A stretch of DNA of 64,000 bases. It comes from Lysinibacillus boronitolerans JCM 21713 = 10a = NBRC 103108 (lineage in GTDB: Bacteria; Bacillota; Bacilli; Bacillales_A; Planococcaceae). The translations under genes and the position numbers were made by a program. Where the stretch lies: NCBI RefSeq assembly GCF_000772935.1, contig NZ_JPVR01000077.1, positions 124,001-188,000 of the forward strand, in the 5' to 3' direction. The notes below the pieces were generated by a model that was given only the letters and a program-made list of their open reading frames with translations, ran no database searches and was not told the DNA's origin. This document shows positions 1-9,260 of the stretch, one piece after another (positions within the stretch are counted from its first letter, which is position 1; every line of letters begins with the position of its first letter).

Positions 1-28
1 ACATAGGGAGATTTTAGTCTTCCTATGT
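1..28 (-). terminator. hairpin downstream of a small chromosomal gene
   Basis: The arms acatagg and cctatgt close a hairpin with one mismatch that extends inward through AGA/TCT. It lies just after the stop of the minus-strand gene at 40-189. The window edge hides any T-run, so the terminator role is likely but not proven. Confidence 0.45.
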
Positions 29-39
29 TTTCATCCAAA

Positions 40-189
40 TTATTGATCTGTTTGTTCTTGCTTCTTTTTCAAATACGCCGCACGTATTTTCTCAAGTTGC
101 TGCTTTTTATCAAATTTGGCCGGCTTGTTTTTTTCATGATACTTTGCCACAGCCACCTTACCTTTAGTATCCAATTGATATTTCCCCAC
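40..189 (-). CDS. small basic hypothetical protein (49 aa)
   Basis: This is a 49-residue ORF starting with GTG, with an AGGTG ribosome site about 7 nt upstream. It begins MGKYQLDTKGKVAVAKYHEK and ends in a lysine/glutamine-rich amphipathic tail. It has no signal peptide or membrane segment. It lies outside the integrated element and is followed by a hairpin, which supports a real transcribed gene. I do not recognise a function; short basic proteins like this are common and unassigned in Bacillaceae. Confidence 0.6.
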   Translation of the reverse strand: MGKYQLDTKGKVAVAKYHEKNKPAKFDKKQQLEKIRAAYLKKKQEQTDQ

Positions 190-273
190 TTTGGTTCACC
201 TACTTTTCCTGCCTTTAAAGAAATCTATTCAACAAGTATAGTATACCTTATTTTGCTGATGTAAACCTTTTTC

Positions 274-396
274 CTATATTGGTGTATTGCTTAACCTTAA
301 TTTCGGTAAAAGCTTAGTAAATAATTCATAGCCAAATGTATTTAAAATATCTGTATCCGCACACATTTCAGATGCTGTTACCTTTATTCTTATTTA
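274..396 (-). pseudogene. possible C-terminal gene remnant beside the left attachment site
   Basis: On the minus strand a frame runs from just after a stop near 402 to a stop at 274-276. It reads ...TASEMCADTDILNTFGYELF and ends LRLSNTPI. The residue mix and codon use look protein-coding, but no start or ribosome site is present. It may be the tail of a gene cut off when something integrated at ssrA. The family is not recognised, and a chance frame is possible. Confidence 0.25.
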
Positions 397-420
397 GCGT
401 TAATTATTGCTCACCTTTAT

Positions 421-436
421 GTATGGAGACGGCGGG
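421..436. repeat. left attachment site (copy of the ssrA 3' end)
   Basis: This is a 16-bp copy of the last bases of ssrA, read here as gtatggagacggcggg. It is identical to 43919-43934 and in the same orientation. Homology stops sharply on both sides, as expected for a site-specific recombination core. Confidence 0.85.
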
Positions 437-512
437 TGTTGCTAATCAATAAACCCGAAACCCTATCATATCAGCGTTTGCAAGGCTTTTACGACCATTA
501 AAAAATGCTCTT

Positions 513-534
513 ACAAAGGAATTAATAAGGTTTT
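513..534. repeat. candidate integrase arm-type site, left end
   Basis: The sequence acaaagg-aa-ttaataaggtttt at 513-534 closely matches 43791-43810 at the other end, in the same orientation. Short repeats inside both ends of an element beside the core site are typical of tyrosine integrase arm sites. This is inferred from position and repetition. Confidence 0.5.
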
Positions 535-540
535 ACTAAT

Positions 541-555
541 TTGCTTACGGAGACG
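541..555. repeat. att-like site and one arm of a 15-bp inverted repeat
   Basis: The sequence ttgcttacggagac (541-554) recurs as its reverse complement at 42576-42589, between the two integrase genes; the match extends by one base at the outer side (540 and 42590). Positions 546-555 (tacggagacg) differ by one base from the att core at 423-432. This could be a decayed or secondary attachment site, or an integrase-binding site. Confidence 0.45.
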
Positions 556-710
556 ATAACTTAACTGTTAAAAATCTTGTACCCTTACTTATTTTAAATT
601 GTACATGAAAAAACAGTTCACTCAAACATTATGCAATTTTAATTTTTATACTCAAAAGCAATATAAATAAATTCACCTAAAACTAATTTTCCCAAATAAT
701 TTTATACATT

Positions 711-2801
711 TTAAACATATCTAACATTACTTTTTTTAGTGTGGTACTGTACATTAGGACCTTTGTATTCATCATCATTAAATGTATACGGTCTTTCAGG
801 ATAACTTAAACAATTACAGGTTGGACAGTGTACTTCCCACTCATCTCCTACTTGGACATTATAATTATGAGTTGGATATTTAAATAATGGACGTGGGTAG
901 TTATATCTTATGTTGTTTTCATAATCGGTTAATGGATTACGATTATTAAATGAACAATCACTACAAAAGTTTGCTACCCATAATTCTTTACATTCATCAC
1001 ATTTATAAATTGTTTTCCAGCTTCGTTTATTTCTATTAATTACTTTATAATTTAGAATTTCCCCTTGTTTTTCTTGCCCGCAATTAGGGCAGCAATTAGC
1101 ATAACCACTACCCTCGTGCAGTAATCGCTTTAAATAAATTTGTAGGTTTTTGCCATTAATTGGAGAAAAAACAAAATGAGCTAATTTATGCTGAGTTATT
1201 ATTTTTTCAGATAAATTAGGTTTGACATTCCAATGTCCACCCAATGGATCTAAATGAACTAGGGTAGCTGAGTGCAAATAGTCTTTATTAGGAAATAATT
1301 CTGTCAAATATCTAAAAGCCGACTTTTTTAAGTCTTTATTAAACTCCTTTTTGCCATTTTTCATTGCACTGTAATTCTTATATTTTACATCCAATGTATG
1401 GAATGCCCATTTCTTTTTACTTTTATTATAAAAACCAATCATAAAATCAGGTCGATACTCTTTTTCAAAAAAATTAAAAGTAAAATCATAATATATCCCT
1501 ATATCATATGGTTTGTCCATTAGCCTAAATTGCTTTCGATAACCGCTAATAGAATGTGTATTTGGTTTTACATATTTATTCTCAATATCATCTATAAACT
1601 CTCTCGGATTAACTCCCCATTGACTTAATTGCTGTATAATTTTTAACAAAACCCAAACTTCATATAATGTAGGAGATTTTAATAATACTTGTATAAACAT
1701 TCTGAATGTATCCGTTAACTCTGGCGTCAAATTTTCATATTGCATAAATAAATCATAGATTCTACTGTAATACGTATGCATTCTGAATAAATGTGTATCC
1801 TCTAACTGTTCACTTTCCACCTGTAACATTGGTAATTCTAACAATTCATCCAATGTAACTTTTAGACTGCTCCACTGTTCAATCCTTTGTTGTAATACTA
1901 GACAATCATTATTTAAAACTATTAATAATTGCTTAGGTTTTTCTACAACTGAACTGTTCTCTTGTGAAATCATTATTTTTAATTCTTCAATTTCTTCTTG
2001 AAATAGCTTTAATTGACTTTTCTCTGCTATTAACTCACTAATAGTTCTCTCTAAAAATTGTTCTATTATATTTTTAAGCATTTTATTTTCTTTTATATCA
2101 GTTACTTGCTCACTTACTAATGCAACTACCTTTTCTTGCTGTTTTAAAGCATTTTCTATAATAATGGATGGAGTCCATTTACGGACGTCTTTTACATTTA
2201 TTTTTTTTACAACAGTTTGCAATTCAACTTCAGGACGTTCTACTAGCTCATTAACTAAAGCAGCAACTTCTTGGACTATCAGATGAAAAGTCTGTAATGG
2301 AAACATAGGCAATTGTACACGACTTAAAACATTATTCTCCTCAAATTTATTATCTGTTAGGTCATAAGAAAAAATTTCAAATAACCGCCGTACTTCATGC
2401 TGCATTGATTTATATTCTTCAATTGACATCGTACCCGGAGTAATATTAACGTGTACTGAATCTAATAAATTACCAGTTTCATCAAGTGCTTCTACTTCAA
2501 AACTACCACCAACATTAAAGCCAAAGATTCCATCCGAACGGCGTTTAAATCCTTTTTCAATCCATTGTGTTTTTTTTTGATACCAAATATCCATGTCTGC
2601 ATCATAATCAAGTGATAACACTCTGTTGTTAAATTGTTTAACAATCACTTCTGACGCTGCATTGACTTTTACACCAATTTCAAACATTTTCCCTCTTTTT
2701 TTATTGTATTCGCATGAAAAATATTCTTTTCCATTGAATTGTAATTCATCTAAGCAAGTTATTTCATCTTCACAAATAATATGAAATAGCTTCAAGGGCA
2801 C
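711..2801 (-). CDS. McrC-like restriction subunit, DUF2357-type nuclease with zinc-ribbon tail
   Basis: This is the probable nuclease partner of the McrB-like NTPase 4 bp upstream. It has 696 residues. A beta-rich N-terminal region is followed by a helical or coiled-coil centre (about 150-330). A PD-(D/E)XK core then shows RPDF at about 448 and a LDVKYK strand at about 470. The C-terminal third has CxxC pairs near 571-660 (CCPNCG, CDEC, CSDC, CPTC) consistent with zinc ribbons. It resembles DUF2357 proteins encoded next to McrB-type ATPases. Known McrBC systems cut DNA with modified bases; by analogy this is a type IV restriction enzyme. The zinc ribbons are an addition relative to E. coli McrC. 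The nuclease class is well supported, but the DNA modification recognised is unknown. Confidence 0.75.
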   Translation of the reverse strand: MPLKLFHIICEDEITCLDELQFNGKEYFSCEYNKKRGKMFEIGVKVNAASEVIVKQFNNRVLSLDYDADMDIWYQKKTQWIEKGFKRRSDGIFGFNVGGSFEVEALDETGNLLDSVHVNITPGTMSIEEYKSMQHEVRRLFEIFSYDLTDNKFEENNVLSRVQLPMFPLQTFHLIVQEVAALVNELVERPEVELQTVVKKINVKDVRKWTPSIIIENALKQQEKVVALVSEQVTDIKENKMLKNIIEQFLERTISELIAEKSQLKLFQEEIEELKIMISQENSSVVEKPKQLLIVLNNDCLVLQQRIEQWSSLKVTLDELLELPMLQVESEQLEDTHLFRMHTYYSRIYDLFMQYENLTPELTDTFRMFIQVLLKSPTLYEVWVLLKIIQQLSQWGVNPREFIDDIENKYVKPNTHSISGYRKQFRLMDKPYDIGIYYDFTFNFFEKEYRPDFMIGFYNKSKKKWAFHTLDVKYKNYSAMKNGKKEFNKDLKKSAFRYLTELFPNKDYLHSATLVHLDPLGGHWNVKPNLSEKIITQHKLAHFVFSPINGKNLQIYLKRLLHEGSGYANCCPNCGQEKQGEILNYKVINRNKRSWKTIYKCDECKELWVANFCSDCSFNNRNPLTDYENNIRYNYPRPLFKYPTHNYNVQVGDEWEVHCPTCNCLSYPERPYTFNDDEYKGPNVQYHTKKSNVRYV

Positions 2802-2805
2802 TCAC

Positions 2806-5121
2806 CTACCAAAACGTTATAGTATGTTTTGCTTCTACCATCTTTTGTAGTTTTTTATATGACTCTTCATATTTTTGAAGTTGGGACATTATAGTATTTT
2901 CAAATGGCACAAAGTCACTTTTCTTAATTTCTAAACGTGGTAAAATTTTACCGTAAATTAAATAATCAATGATTTTTTCTATTTCGTTAGCATCTTTACA
3001 GTAAGTTAATATTTTAATTAAATGTTTCATTCCTCGACTATTAAGCGAGGCATTCGGAAAATCTTCGAATAAATCTGAAATATTCTGCAATTCATCGATG
3101 TAAACCTCCAAAATGCCTTCCTCGCTATATGATTCAATAAATTTTTCATAATCCATTTCCACTTTGCCCTGTAAAACATCCAAAGAAGAAATAATTTCAC
3201 GTTTTTCAGAAGCACTTAAATGATTGATTTCGATTATGAAGCTTCGGTCAATTACTTTAGGACTCAATGGTTTCACTGTATGATCCATATTTAATGTTCC
3301 GATAAAACGTACATTTGTAGGTATACTAAATACAGGTGGATATAGTTCAATTAATTCTTTTGCACTGTGTAAACGTTCTATATCTACTTGTCCTTGTTCT
3401 AAAATCAACTTTGCTGTTTCCCATTGACGCTTTGGATATAATCTTATTTCCTGATTTTTATCTTCTCTTGCACTCAGTATTTCAGAAAAATAATATTCTA
3501 CATGTGCTAAATTCATCTCATCTAAACAAATTAAAAAGATTTTATGGGCACTATCCTTTTGCGCTGCTTCTGCCATTGCTTCCATAAATGGAGTTGGAAC
3601 AAAAGCCTTATCAGTCGGATGAAAGTATCCAAGTAAATCCTGCGTATCTGTCCAACTAGATTGTACTGGAACCATACGTACCTCTACATTTTTAACTGCA
3701 TTTGCAAATGCATGAACAATACTTGATTTACCCGTACCAGAAGGACCTGCAAGCACTGTTAAAATATTCGATTGTAACGCATACACAAAACTGCGAATTA
3801 TTTCTTTGTTATAAACAAGTTGTTGTTCGTCGTTATAATAAAAAAGAGATTGTAATTGTTCAATAAATAGTTTGGGATTAAAAGGAATTTCATTATGTTC
3901 TTCTTCAATACTGACGTTATTAAATTGCTCAAATCTTTTATAATAATCAATACGCTGTAGAATATTTTGCCACTGTTTTTCTTGTTCATTTAGTTCCATC
4001 TGCTGTTGCTCTAATTCCTTCTCTTTAATTTGTATAAGAGTGAGATTCTCTTCTAGATTTTCTAAGTTTTTCATTAACTTCTGTTTTACCAAGTCCGATC
4101 TTTCTAGTACTTTTTGAATTACATACGCTTGAATATGTTCATCATTTTCTTCAGATACATTTAAATTAATTAATACTTCTTTTAATACGTCTTGCTTCAA
4201 ATTTGTGGCTAATACATCCAATATTGTACGAGGAAGTGCTGTAGCACGTCCAAAATCTACAAAAAGCAATAAGTATCTAAAATTTTCATTACGTGTTTCA
4301 TTGAATGAAGCTTCAACAATATCTCCAGCCTTATATTTAATATTTTTTACATATTTTTCAATAGGAGCAGATACTTCCCATGTAATATTTAAAAATGGAT
4401 GCTTCATTTCCTCATAACCTGAGCTTGTTATTTCAAGCGGAATACCGGAAACTGTTTTTTCGTTTACATCTGTAATGTAGAATAACAATTTTCCCCCTAC
4501 AAATTTACGAAATTCTTTTACAAAATTACGTACAGATTCTTCTGATATAGTATTATTTGCATATTCACGCTTTAGTTTTTCTAATGTTGGAACAATATCA
4601 CCTTCCAACCAACTAATATAATGAGACTTTTGCTTAATAATTTTTAGCGAATCTTGCTGTATAATTTGTTCATCGTTTTTCACTTCTAAATGAATTTGTT
4701 GAGTACTTGACTCAGTATCAATTAAAGGTTGTGGATTATACTTTGAAATTTGTTCAATATATTGTTTAGTAAAGTTTAGAATCCCAAGTGAAATTAATTC
4801 ATTTTTCTTTGATAAAGCTAAACTCATATCTTCATTTATATTTGCCTCTATTGCATCAGATAAAGGACTAATAAATTGTTTTATATTTTCATTATCAAAT
4901 TGTTCAAAGTACAATTTGAGTATTTTCTTCTTTTTAGTCTTCGCACCAGATTTGATAAAACTTAGGACATCTTTAGCTGCCAAAAAGGATTCATCGTACA
5001 AACTATAGTCTTCTTCTAATAACCAAGAATGAAATTTAGTAAAAGAAGGAAGGTATTTTGTAATTTCTATATTATTTAGAAACTCGGAATCTAGGACAAT
5101 TGAATTCATTTTACTCACCAA
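2806..5121 (-). CDS. McrB-like AAA+ NTPase of a type IV restriction system
   Basis: This 771-residue protein is the motor subunit of the McrBC-like pair. Residues 1-340 are an unassigned, possibly target-reading region. A glutamine/glutamate-rich coiled coil follows (about 345-400). The AAA+ core then shows Walker A GPSGTGKSS near 456-464, Walker B FLICLDEMNLAH near 530-540, and GTLNMD...DRSF, the McrB-type signature. In McrB the domain hydrolyses GTP and drives DNA translocation; GTP use here is inferred. The start ATG at 5121 has a TGGTGAG ribosome site. The gene is first in a two-gene operon transcribed away from the mrr-like gene. Confidence 0.85.
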   Translation of the reverse strand: MVSKMNSIVLDSEFLNNIEITKYLPSFTKFHSWLLEEDYSLYDESFLAAKDVLSFIKSGAKTKKKKILKLYFEQFDNENIKQFISPLSDAIEANINEDMSLALSKKNELISLGILNFTKQYIEQISKYNPQPLIDTESSTQQIHLEVKNDEQIIQQDSLKIIKQKSHYISWLEGDIVPTLEKLKREYANNTISEESVRNFVKEFRKFVGGKLLFYITDVNEKTVSGIPLEITSSGYEEMKHPFLNITWEVSAPIEKYVKNIKYKAGDIVEASFNETRNENFRYLLLFVDFGRATALPRTILDVLATNLKQDVLKEVLINLNVSEENDEHIQAYVIQKVLERSDLVKQKLMKNLENLEENLTLIQIKEKELEQQQMELNEQEKQWQNILQRIDYYKRFEQFNNVSIEEEHNEIPFNPKLFIEQLQSLFYYNDEQQLVYNKEIIRSFVYALQSNILTVLAGPSGTGKSSIVHAFANAVKNVEVRMVPVQSSWTDTQDLLGYFHPTDKAFVPTPFMEAMAEAAQKDSAHKIFLICLDEMNLAHVEYYFSEILSAREDKNQEIRLYPKRQWETAKLILEQGQVDIERLHSAKELIELYPPVFSIPTNVRFIGTLNMDHTVKPLSPKVIDRSFIIEINHLSASEKREIISSLDVLQGKVEMDYEKFIESYSEEGILEVYIDELQNISDLFEDFPNASLNSRGMKHLIKILTYCKDANEIEKIIDYLIYGKILPRLEIKKSDFVPFENTIMSQLQKYEESYKKLQKMVEAKHTITFW

Positions 5122-5460
5122 CTATTAAATTATTTTAATTACTATTATTATAAGTAATTTAATTCCTTTTTCCTATGTTATTTATAATTAAATCTATGAT
5201 CCAAGCTATTTATTAATTAATAAACTTTTTGAGAATTCCAAGTTTATACAGTTTTCTATTAATGTTGGTTTCAAATAGTACCTTGCCGTATTAAAGCAAG
5301 CTAGACTTATGAAATTCAACAGATTTAGAAAAAATTATCATCTTCGAAAGAAGCTCATATGTTCTTTAATTTATCTCTATGTCTAAGAATAGTTTTCAAT
5401 GAGCTAACTTATGCATTATAATCCAAATATAGTAAAATTATTAAGACCGGAGGATTATAA
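5122..5460. other. divergent intergenic region between the mcrB-like and mrr-like genes
   Basis: This AT-rich stretch of about 340 bp has no ORF of note. It must hold promoters for both directions. The only site I could place with some confidence is a TATAAT at 5417-5422 reading toward the mrr-like gene. Confidence 0.45.
5394..5422 (+). promoter_or_regulatory. candidate promoter of the mrr-like gene
   Basis: A perfect TATAAT -10 lies at 5417-5422, with a weak TTTCAA -35 at 5394-5399 and 17-nt spacing. It sits 38 nt upstream of the start codon at 5461, which is preceded by GGAGG. Confidence 0.4.
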
Positions 5461-6441
5461 ATGGAGCATTGGTGGATGGTTAGAGCTGGTGACCATAATG
5501 AATTAATTGAAACTTGGCTAAATAATAATATCGCATCAGTTGGTTGGCCAGCCATTGGAAACCCTAAAGAATATGCCACGAAAAAAGATCTGATATCAGT
5601 AGCTAATCAAGTATATGAAGAAAGAAAGCCAAGTACACGGCAAAGTCAAATGAGTCAAGTTTGGCGCTTTATTAATGAGATAAAAATTGGTGATCGCATT
5701 TTATCTTATTCTAAAGAAAAACGCGAATATATTATTGGTACAGTTGAACAGGAACATTTTCATAATACAGCAATAGGAAATCCAGATTATCCAAATCACA
5801 TTAAAGTGAAATGGGAAGATAAGAGAATAAGTCGTGATTCTCTTTCACAAGCAGCTAAAAACACATTAGGGTCAATTTTAACAATCTTTAGAGTAGATAA
5901 TCTTAAAAATGAAATTGAAAAATTAATATCAAATTATCCATTATCAGTAGAGCCGGATACCGAGGCTGAAGATGAAGCAGTAATTGAAGATTTAATAGGC
6001 AAATCAACAACTCTAATCGCTGATAAAATAGATGCTTTAGACGCATGGCAATTACAAGACCTTGTTGGAGGCTTACTACAAGCTATGGATTATAATGTAA
6101 AGGTAAGCCCCAAAGGTCCAGATGGAGGCGTAGATGTTTTAGCATATAAAGATGCTTTTGGCTTTGAAAAGCCCATAATTAAGGTTCAAGTGAAACACAG
6201 AAAATCTTCTGCAGGTTCACCCGAAATTCAACAACTATTAGGTGCTGATCCCATTCAAGGTAACTCATTATTTGTTTCAACAGGTGGATTCACAAATCAA
6301 GCACTTGCGGTAGCCAAACACAGTGCCGTCAAAACACTTGATTTAGATGACCTTGTTGAATTAGTTGTTGAATGGTATGAAAAAATGCCAAATGAAGTCA
6401 GAGCGTTAATACCATTAAAACGAATTTATATACCGGAGTAA
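5461..6441 (+). CDS. Mrr-like type IV restriction endonuclease
   Basis: This 326-residue protein has two parts. Residues 1-150 contain W/G-rich segments (MEHWWMVRAG; SVGWPAIGNP; IKIGDRILSYS) resembling EVE/PUA-type or 'restriction endonuclease N-terminal' modules that may read modified bases. Residues 195-310 form an Mrr catalytic domain with GPDGGVD (catalytic Asp225) and KVQVKHRK (Gln243-x-Lys245), the QxK variant of PD-(D/E)XK. Mrr family enzymes cut methylated DNA. The start has a clear GGAGG site. It is divergent from the McrBC-like pair and 12 bp ahead of an unknown gene that may share its transcript. Confidence 0.8.
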   Translation: MEHWWMVRAGDHNELIETWLNNNIASVGWPAIGNPKEYATKKDLISVANQVYEERKPSTRQSQMSQVWRFINEIKIGDRILSYSKEKREYIIGTVEQEHFHNTAIGNPDYPNHIKVKWEDKRISRDSLSQAAKNTLGSILTIFRVDNLKNEIEKLISNYPLSVEPDTEAEDEAVIEDLIGKSTTLIADKIDALDAWQLQDLVGGLLQAMDYNVKVSPKGPDGGVDVLAYKDAFGFEKPIIKVQVKHRKSSAGSPEIQQLLGADPIQGNSLFVSTGGFTNQALAVAKHSAVKTLDLDDLVELVVEWYEKMPNEVRALIPLKRIYIPE

Positions 6442-6453
6442 AATTGGAGGAAT

Positions 6454-7011
6454 ATGATGACAGAACATAATTTCATTCCTTATTTAACAAGACTACAATA
6501 TAAAAATTTAAATAAAATTAATAAAGAAACTAATATGTACAATATTCAAAACATGATTTGGGACGCGAAAATTTATGCTGATAATACTAAATTTATACAA
6601 GATATATTTATAGCTAAAACATATAAAATTCAAAGATTAACCTTAACAAACTATAAGCATTATTTTATATTAGAGCAAAAACCAGATGAATATAAACCCT
6701 TACTATTTTGGGTAAACACTCTAAATATTAGTAATCCAGAACCACAAAATATCCAGAAGATTATGACTTATCGCATGGTTCCTAATGATATTCATTTAGT
6801 TTCTTTAAATAACGAAAGATATATTACAATTCATGTGGGAAATATGTTATTCGATTATGCGAAAATTAAAAGTTTACCCATGAATAAGAGAACTGAAGAA
6901 GAATTATTCCTTGATTTTGAAAAATATTTAAATGGTGATGCAAGTCAGCTAGAATTTAAATATTCTATCTTTAATAAGACATGTATTATTTATCGTGTAA
7001 TAAGGATTTAA
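6454..7011 (+). CDS. hypothetical protein downstream of the mrr-like gene (185 aa)
   Basis: I do not recognise this family. The protein is 185 residues, rich in Asn, Ile, Lys and Tyr, with no signal peptide, membrane span or obvious catalytic motif. It is predicted mixed alpha/beta. The start MMTEHNFIPY follows a GGAGGAAT ribosome site. The gene begins 12 bp after the mrr-like gene, so co-transcription is likely, and a short hairpin follows it. Very AT-rich codon use suggests recent transfer. An accessory role for Mrr or a stand-alone defence role are both possible. Confidence 0.6.
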   Translation: MMTEHNFIPYLTRLQYKNLNKINKETNMYNIQNMIWDAKIYADNTKFIQDIFIAKTYKIQRLTLTNYKHYFILEQKPDEYKPLLFWVNTLNISNPEPQNIQKIMTYRMVPNDIHLVSLNNERYITIHVGNMLFDYAKIKSLPMNKRTEEELFLDFEKYLNGDASQLEFKYSIFNKTCIIYRVIRI

Positions 7012-7059
7012 TTATTATAAATAGAACTTATCGACTTCAATCATAGTATTCTTTATTAA

Positions 7060-7084
7060 GGCGCTGTTAGAAACAGTGCTTTTA
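7060..7084 (+). terminator. short hairpin after the 185-aa gene
   Basis: The sequence ggcgctgt-tagaa-acagtgctttt folds into a short GC-capped hairpin with a small T-run. It lies between the 185-aa and 267-aa genes and may reduce readthrough. Confidence 0.5.
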
Positions 7085-7163
7085 ATTATTCACTATAATA
7101 AGTTTCTCGAATTAACTTTCCTATTATTATGATATTAATTTATATAAAGGGACTGATATATAA

Positions 7164-7967
7164 TTGACGATATATAAAGCAACATACGCTCGTTGGTTAA
7201 ATACCCATTCAAGAGAACATAAATCCTATCTACGGAGAAAGCGATACCCGTGGGATATTTTATCTAAAATAGATTTTAATCCAACAAATCTTAGACAGAC
7301 TCAAATAATTAATGTTCGAAATTTCGAAATAACAATCAATATTAATAATTTTAAAGTAGATAAAATTAATCAAAGATATAAATACGATTTCAGTTTCAAG
7401 GATAATCATAATGAAGATTTTATATTTAAGTCTATTTTTTCTTATGATGGAAAACTTATTACAATTTTTCGGATAAATGATCCAAAAGAAGATTTATATC
7501 ACAATTTATTTGATATAAGGAAGCCAGTATCTTTACCATTAGAAATAATTGAAGTAGAAGACTTAGTCATAGAGGTTATTATAGATGCTCTAGAGAATTC
7601 AAATATTGAATATGATTTTTTTCAGGCTTATGAACCTATAGATATTACCGTAGAACATCAAACACTGCTAAAAAACTTATCAGGAAAGAAATTTCTAAAA
7701 AGAAATTATATTATCCCACTATCTATTAAAAGAGAGCTATGGATTAATATTTTTTTAACTAAAAAAAGAGCAATTCAGTATGGATTACGAGAAAGTTTTC
7801 AGTGTGAAAAATACTATGGATTATATTTTATTGATGATTCTTACGATCAGCCCAATCTAAGTTCCAATTTTAATTTAATAAATATAAAAGAATTTTTTAG
7901 GGATCAATTAACTAGTGATTACATTTTCGCTTTAAATAGAATAAAATTAATTCCTATTTATGACTAA
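7164..7967 (+). CDS. hypothetical protein (267 aa), TTG start
   Basis: This is an unrecognised 267-residue protein. The start is TTG at 7164 with an AAAGGGA site 11 nt upstream. The N-terminus is basic and aromatic (ATYARWLNTHSREHKSYLRR), followed by beta-rich stretches dense in Asn, Asp and Ile. No membrane segment or catalytic motif is visible. Composition matches the preceding 185-aa gene, so the two may have arrived together. A strong bidirectional terminator follows. Confidence 0.55.
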   Translation: MTIYKATYARWLNTHSREHKSYLRRKRYPWDILSKIDFNPTNLRQTQIINVRNFEITININNFKVDKINQRYKYDFSFKDNHNEDFIFKSIFSYDGKLITIFRINDPKEDLYHNLFDIRKPVSLPLEIIEVEDLVIEVIIDALENSNIEYDFFQAYEPIDITVEHQTLLKNLSGKKFLKRNYIIPLSIKRELWINIFLTKKRAIQYGLRESFQCEKYYGLYFIDDSYDQPNLSSNFNLINIKEFFRDQLTSDYIFALNRIKLIPIYD

Positions 7968-8094
7968 AGAAATTTGATAACAATATAATTATGGATTCTC
8001 AATACAGGTATTGAAATACTGACATCACGCTATATTATTAAACAACAGATATTCATATATTTACGGTAAGCTTCAATATAATTTTTTAAAAGTC

Positions 8095-8133
8095 AAAAAG
8101 ACAATGGTAAATCATTCTTACCATTGTCTTTTT
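8095..8133. terminator. bidirectional terminator between convergent units
   Basis: The arms acaatggtaa and ttaccattgt (8101-8110, 8118-8127) are flanked by AAAAAG and CTTTTT. The symmetry allows termination from the + genes on the left and from the minus AAA+ operon on the right. Confidence 0.85.
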
Positions 8134-8156
8134 CTCATTAGAATGCTTCCATATCC

Positions 8157-9260
8157 TCAATTTCCTAATTCCTTATAATCATTAGCAATTATAAGTGATA
8201 ACTCTTCTCTACTTGGGTTTTCAATATCCACGACTCTTTTAGCATGGTTCATAATCAGCTCATCGTAAATATTTCGAACCAAGCGACCATTGGCAAAATT
8301 CCCGTCTTTCCTTTCAACTAACTCTTGTAATACCGGTCTAATTTTCTTTTTAGCATCTTCATTTAAGATATATTCATTTCTATTGCACATCATCAATAGA
8401 ATTTCTTCTAATTCATCTGCTGTATAATCTTCGAACTCGATGAACGTGTTAAAACGAGATTTAAGCCCCGCATTCGAATCAAAAAATTTATTCATTGGTT
8501 CTGTATAACCAGCTACTATTACAACCAAATCATCTCGATAATCTTCTAGTGCTTTTGTCAGTTCAGTCAAACACTCTCGACCATAAGAATCGCTATGGTC
8601 ATTTTCGGTAATGCTGTAAGCCTCATCAATGAACAACACACCGCCTTTTGCTTTTTCAATAACCTTTTTCACTTTCAGAGCTGTCTGACCTTGATAACCC
8701 GCTATCAAGTCCGTTCTGGACACCTCAATGAAATGCCCTTTCGAGAGTAATCCTATCTGTTTATAAATTCTTCCTACAATTCTAGCCACAGTAGTTTTCC
8801 CTGTTCCGGGTTTACCCATAAAGGCGAGATGAAGAGTGTTTTTAGTAGATGTTAACCCTTTGGCTTTACGCATCTGCTGTACCTTTTGATAAGCGATAAG
8901 ATCATTTACTTTTATTTTCACATTATTCAGACCTATTAGTTCATTTAATTCAGATAACAATTCAGGCAAAGTCCTATTGTCTTCAACTATTAAATCCTTA
9001 TTACAAATATTCAAGACTGTAATATAACCATAATACTTAATTAAGCTATCCTTTAATGCTTTTGCCAACAATTGAACTTCTTGAATGTGTTTTTTCAAAT
9101 CAACAACATCGGATATCTTTTTAAGTAATGTGATTGTCGCTATTTGGTCTTGATTTTCGACAATTGCTATAGCATACTTCGTTATTTCTCCATGTTCTCC
9201 TACCAATGCATCTAATTTCGAAGCTAAATCTAAAAAAGCATTTTCGTATTTATTTCCCAT
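8157..9260 (-). CDS. CbxX/SpoVK-type AAA+ ATPase
   Basis: This 367-residue protein is an unfoldase-like AAA+ ATPase of the CbbX/SpoVK class. The helical N-terminus (1-100) is unassigned. The AAA+ core has Walker A GKPGTGKTT (149-157), an aromatic pore loop GYQGQT (188-193), Walker B VLFIDEAYS (208-216), sensor 1 VIVAGY and an arginine finger GLKSRF near 265-270. Family members thread or remodel partner proteins; CbbX does so for Rubisco, which is absent here. The ATG overlaps the stop of the coiled-coil gene (TAATG), implying translational coupling. Its substrate is probably one of the two upstream products. The family is certain, the role unknown. Confidence 0.9.
   Translation of the reverse strand: MGNKYENAFLDLASKLDALVGEHGEITKYAIAIVENQDQIATITLLKKISDVVDLKKHIQEVQLLAKALKDSLIKYYGYITVLNICNKDLIVEDNRTLPELLSELNELIGLNNVKIKVNDLIAYQKVQQMRKAKGLTSTKNTLHLAFMGKPGTGKTTVARIVGRIYKQIGLLSKGHFIEVSRTDLIAGYQGQTALKVKKVIEKAKGGVLFIDEAYSITENDHSDSYGRECLTELTKALEDYRDDLVVIVAGYTEPMNKFFDSNAGLKSRFNTFIEFEDYTADELEEILLMMCNRNEYILNEDAKKKIRPVLQELVERKDGNFANGRLVRNIYDELIMNHAKRVVDIENPSREELSLIIANDYKELGN

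Larger units (their letters stand above)
437..710. other. non-coding left end of the element
   Basis: No convincing gene is present between the left att core and the mcrC-like gene. The stretch holds one arm-type-like site (513-534) and a second att-like sequence (541-555). No clear terminator for the mcrC-like gene was seen. Confidence 0.5.

Noticed and set aside
25-264. 79-codon plus-strand hydrophobic ORF
   Set aside because: It is the antisense shadow of the small gene at 40-189, which has a good ribosome site and coding-like composition.
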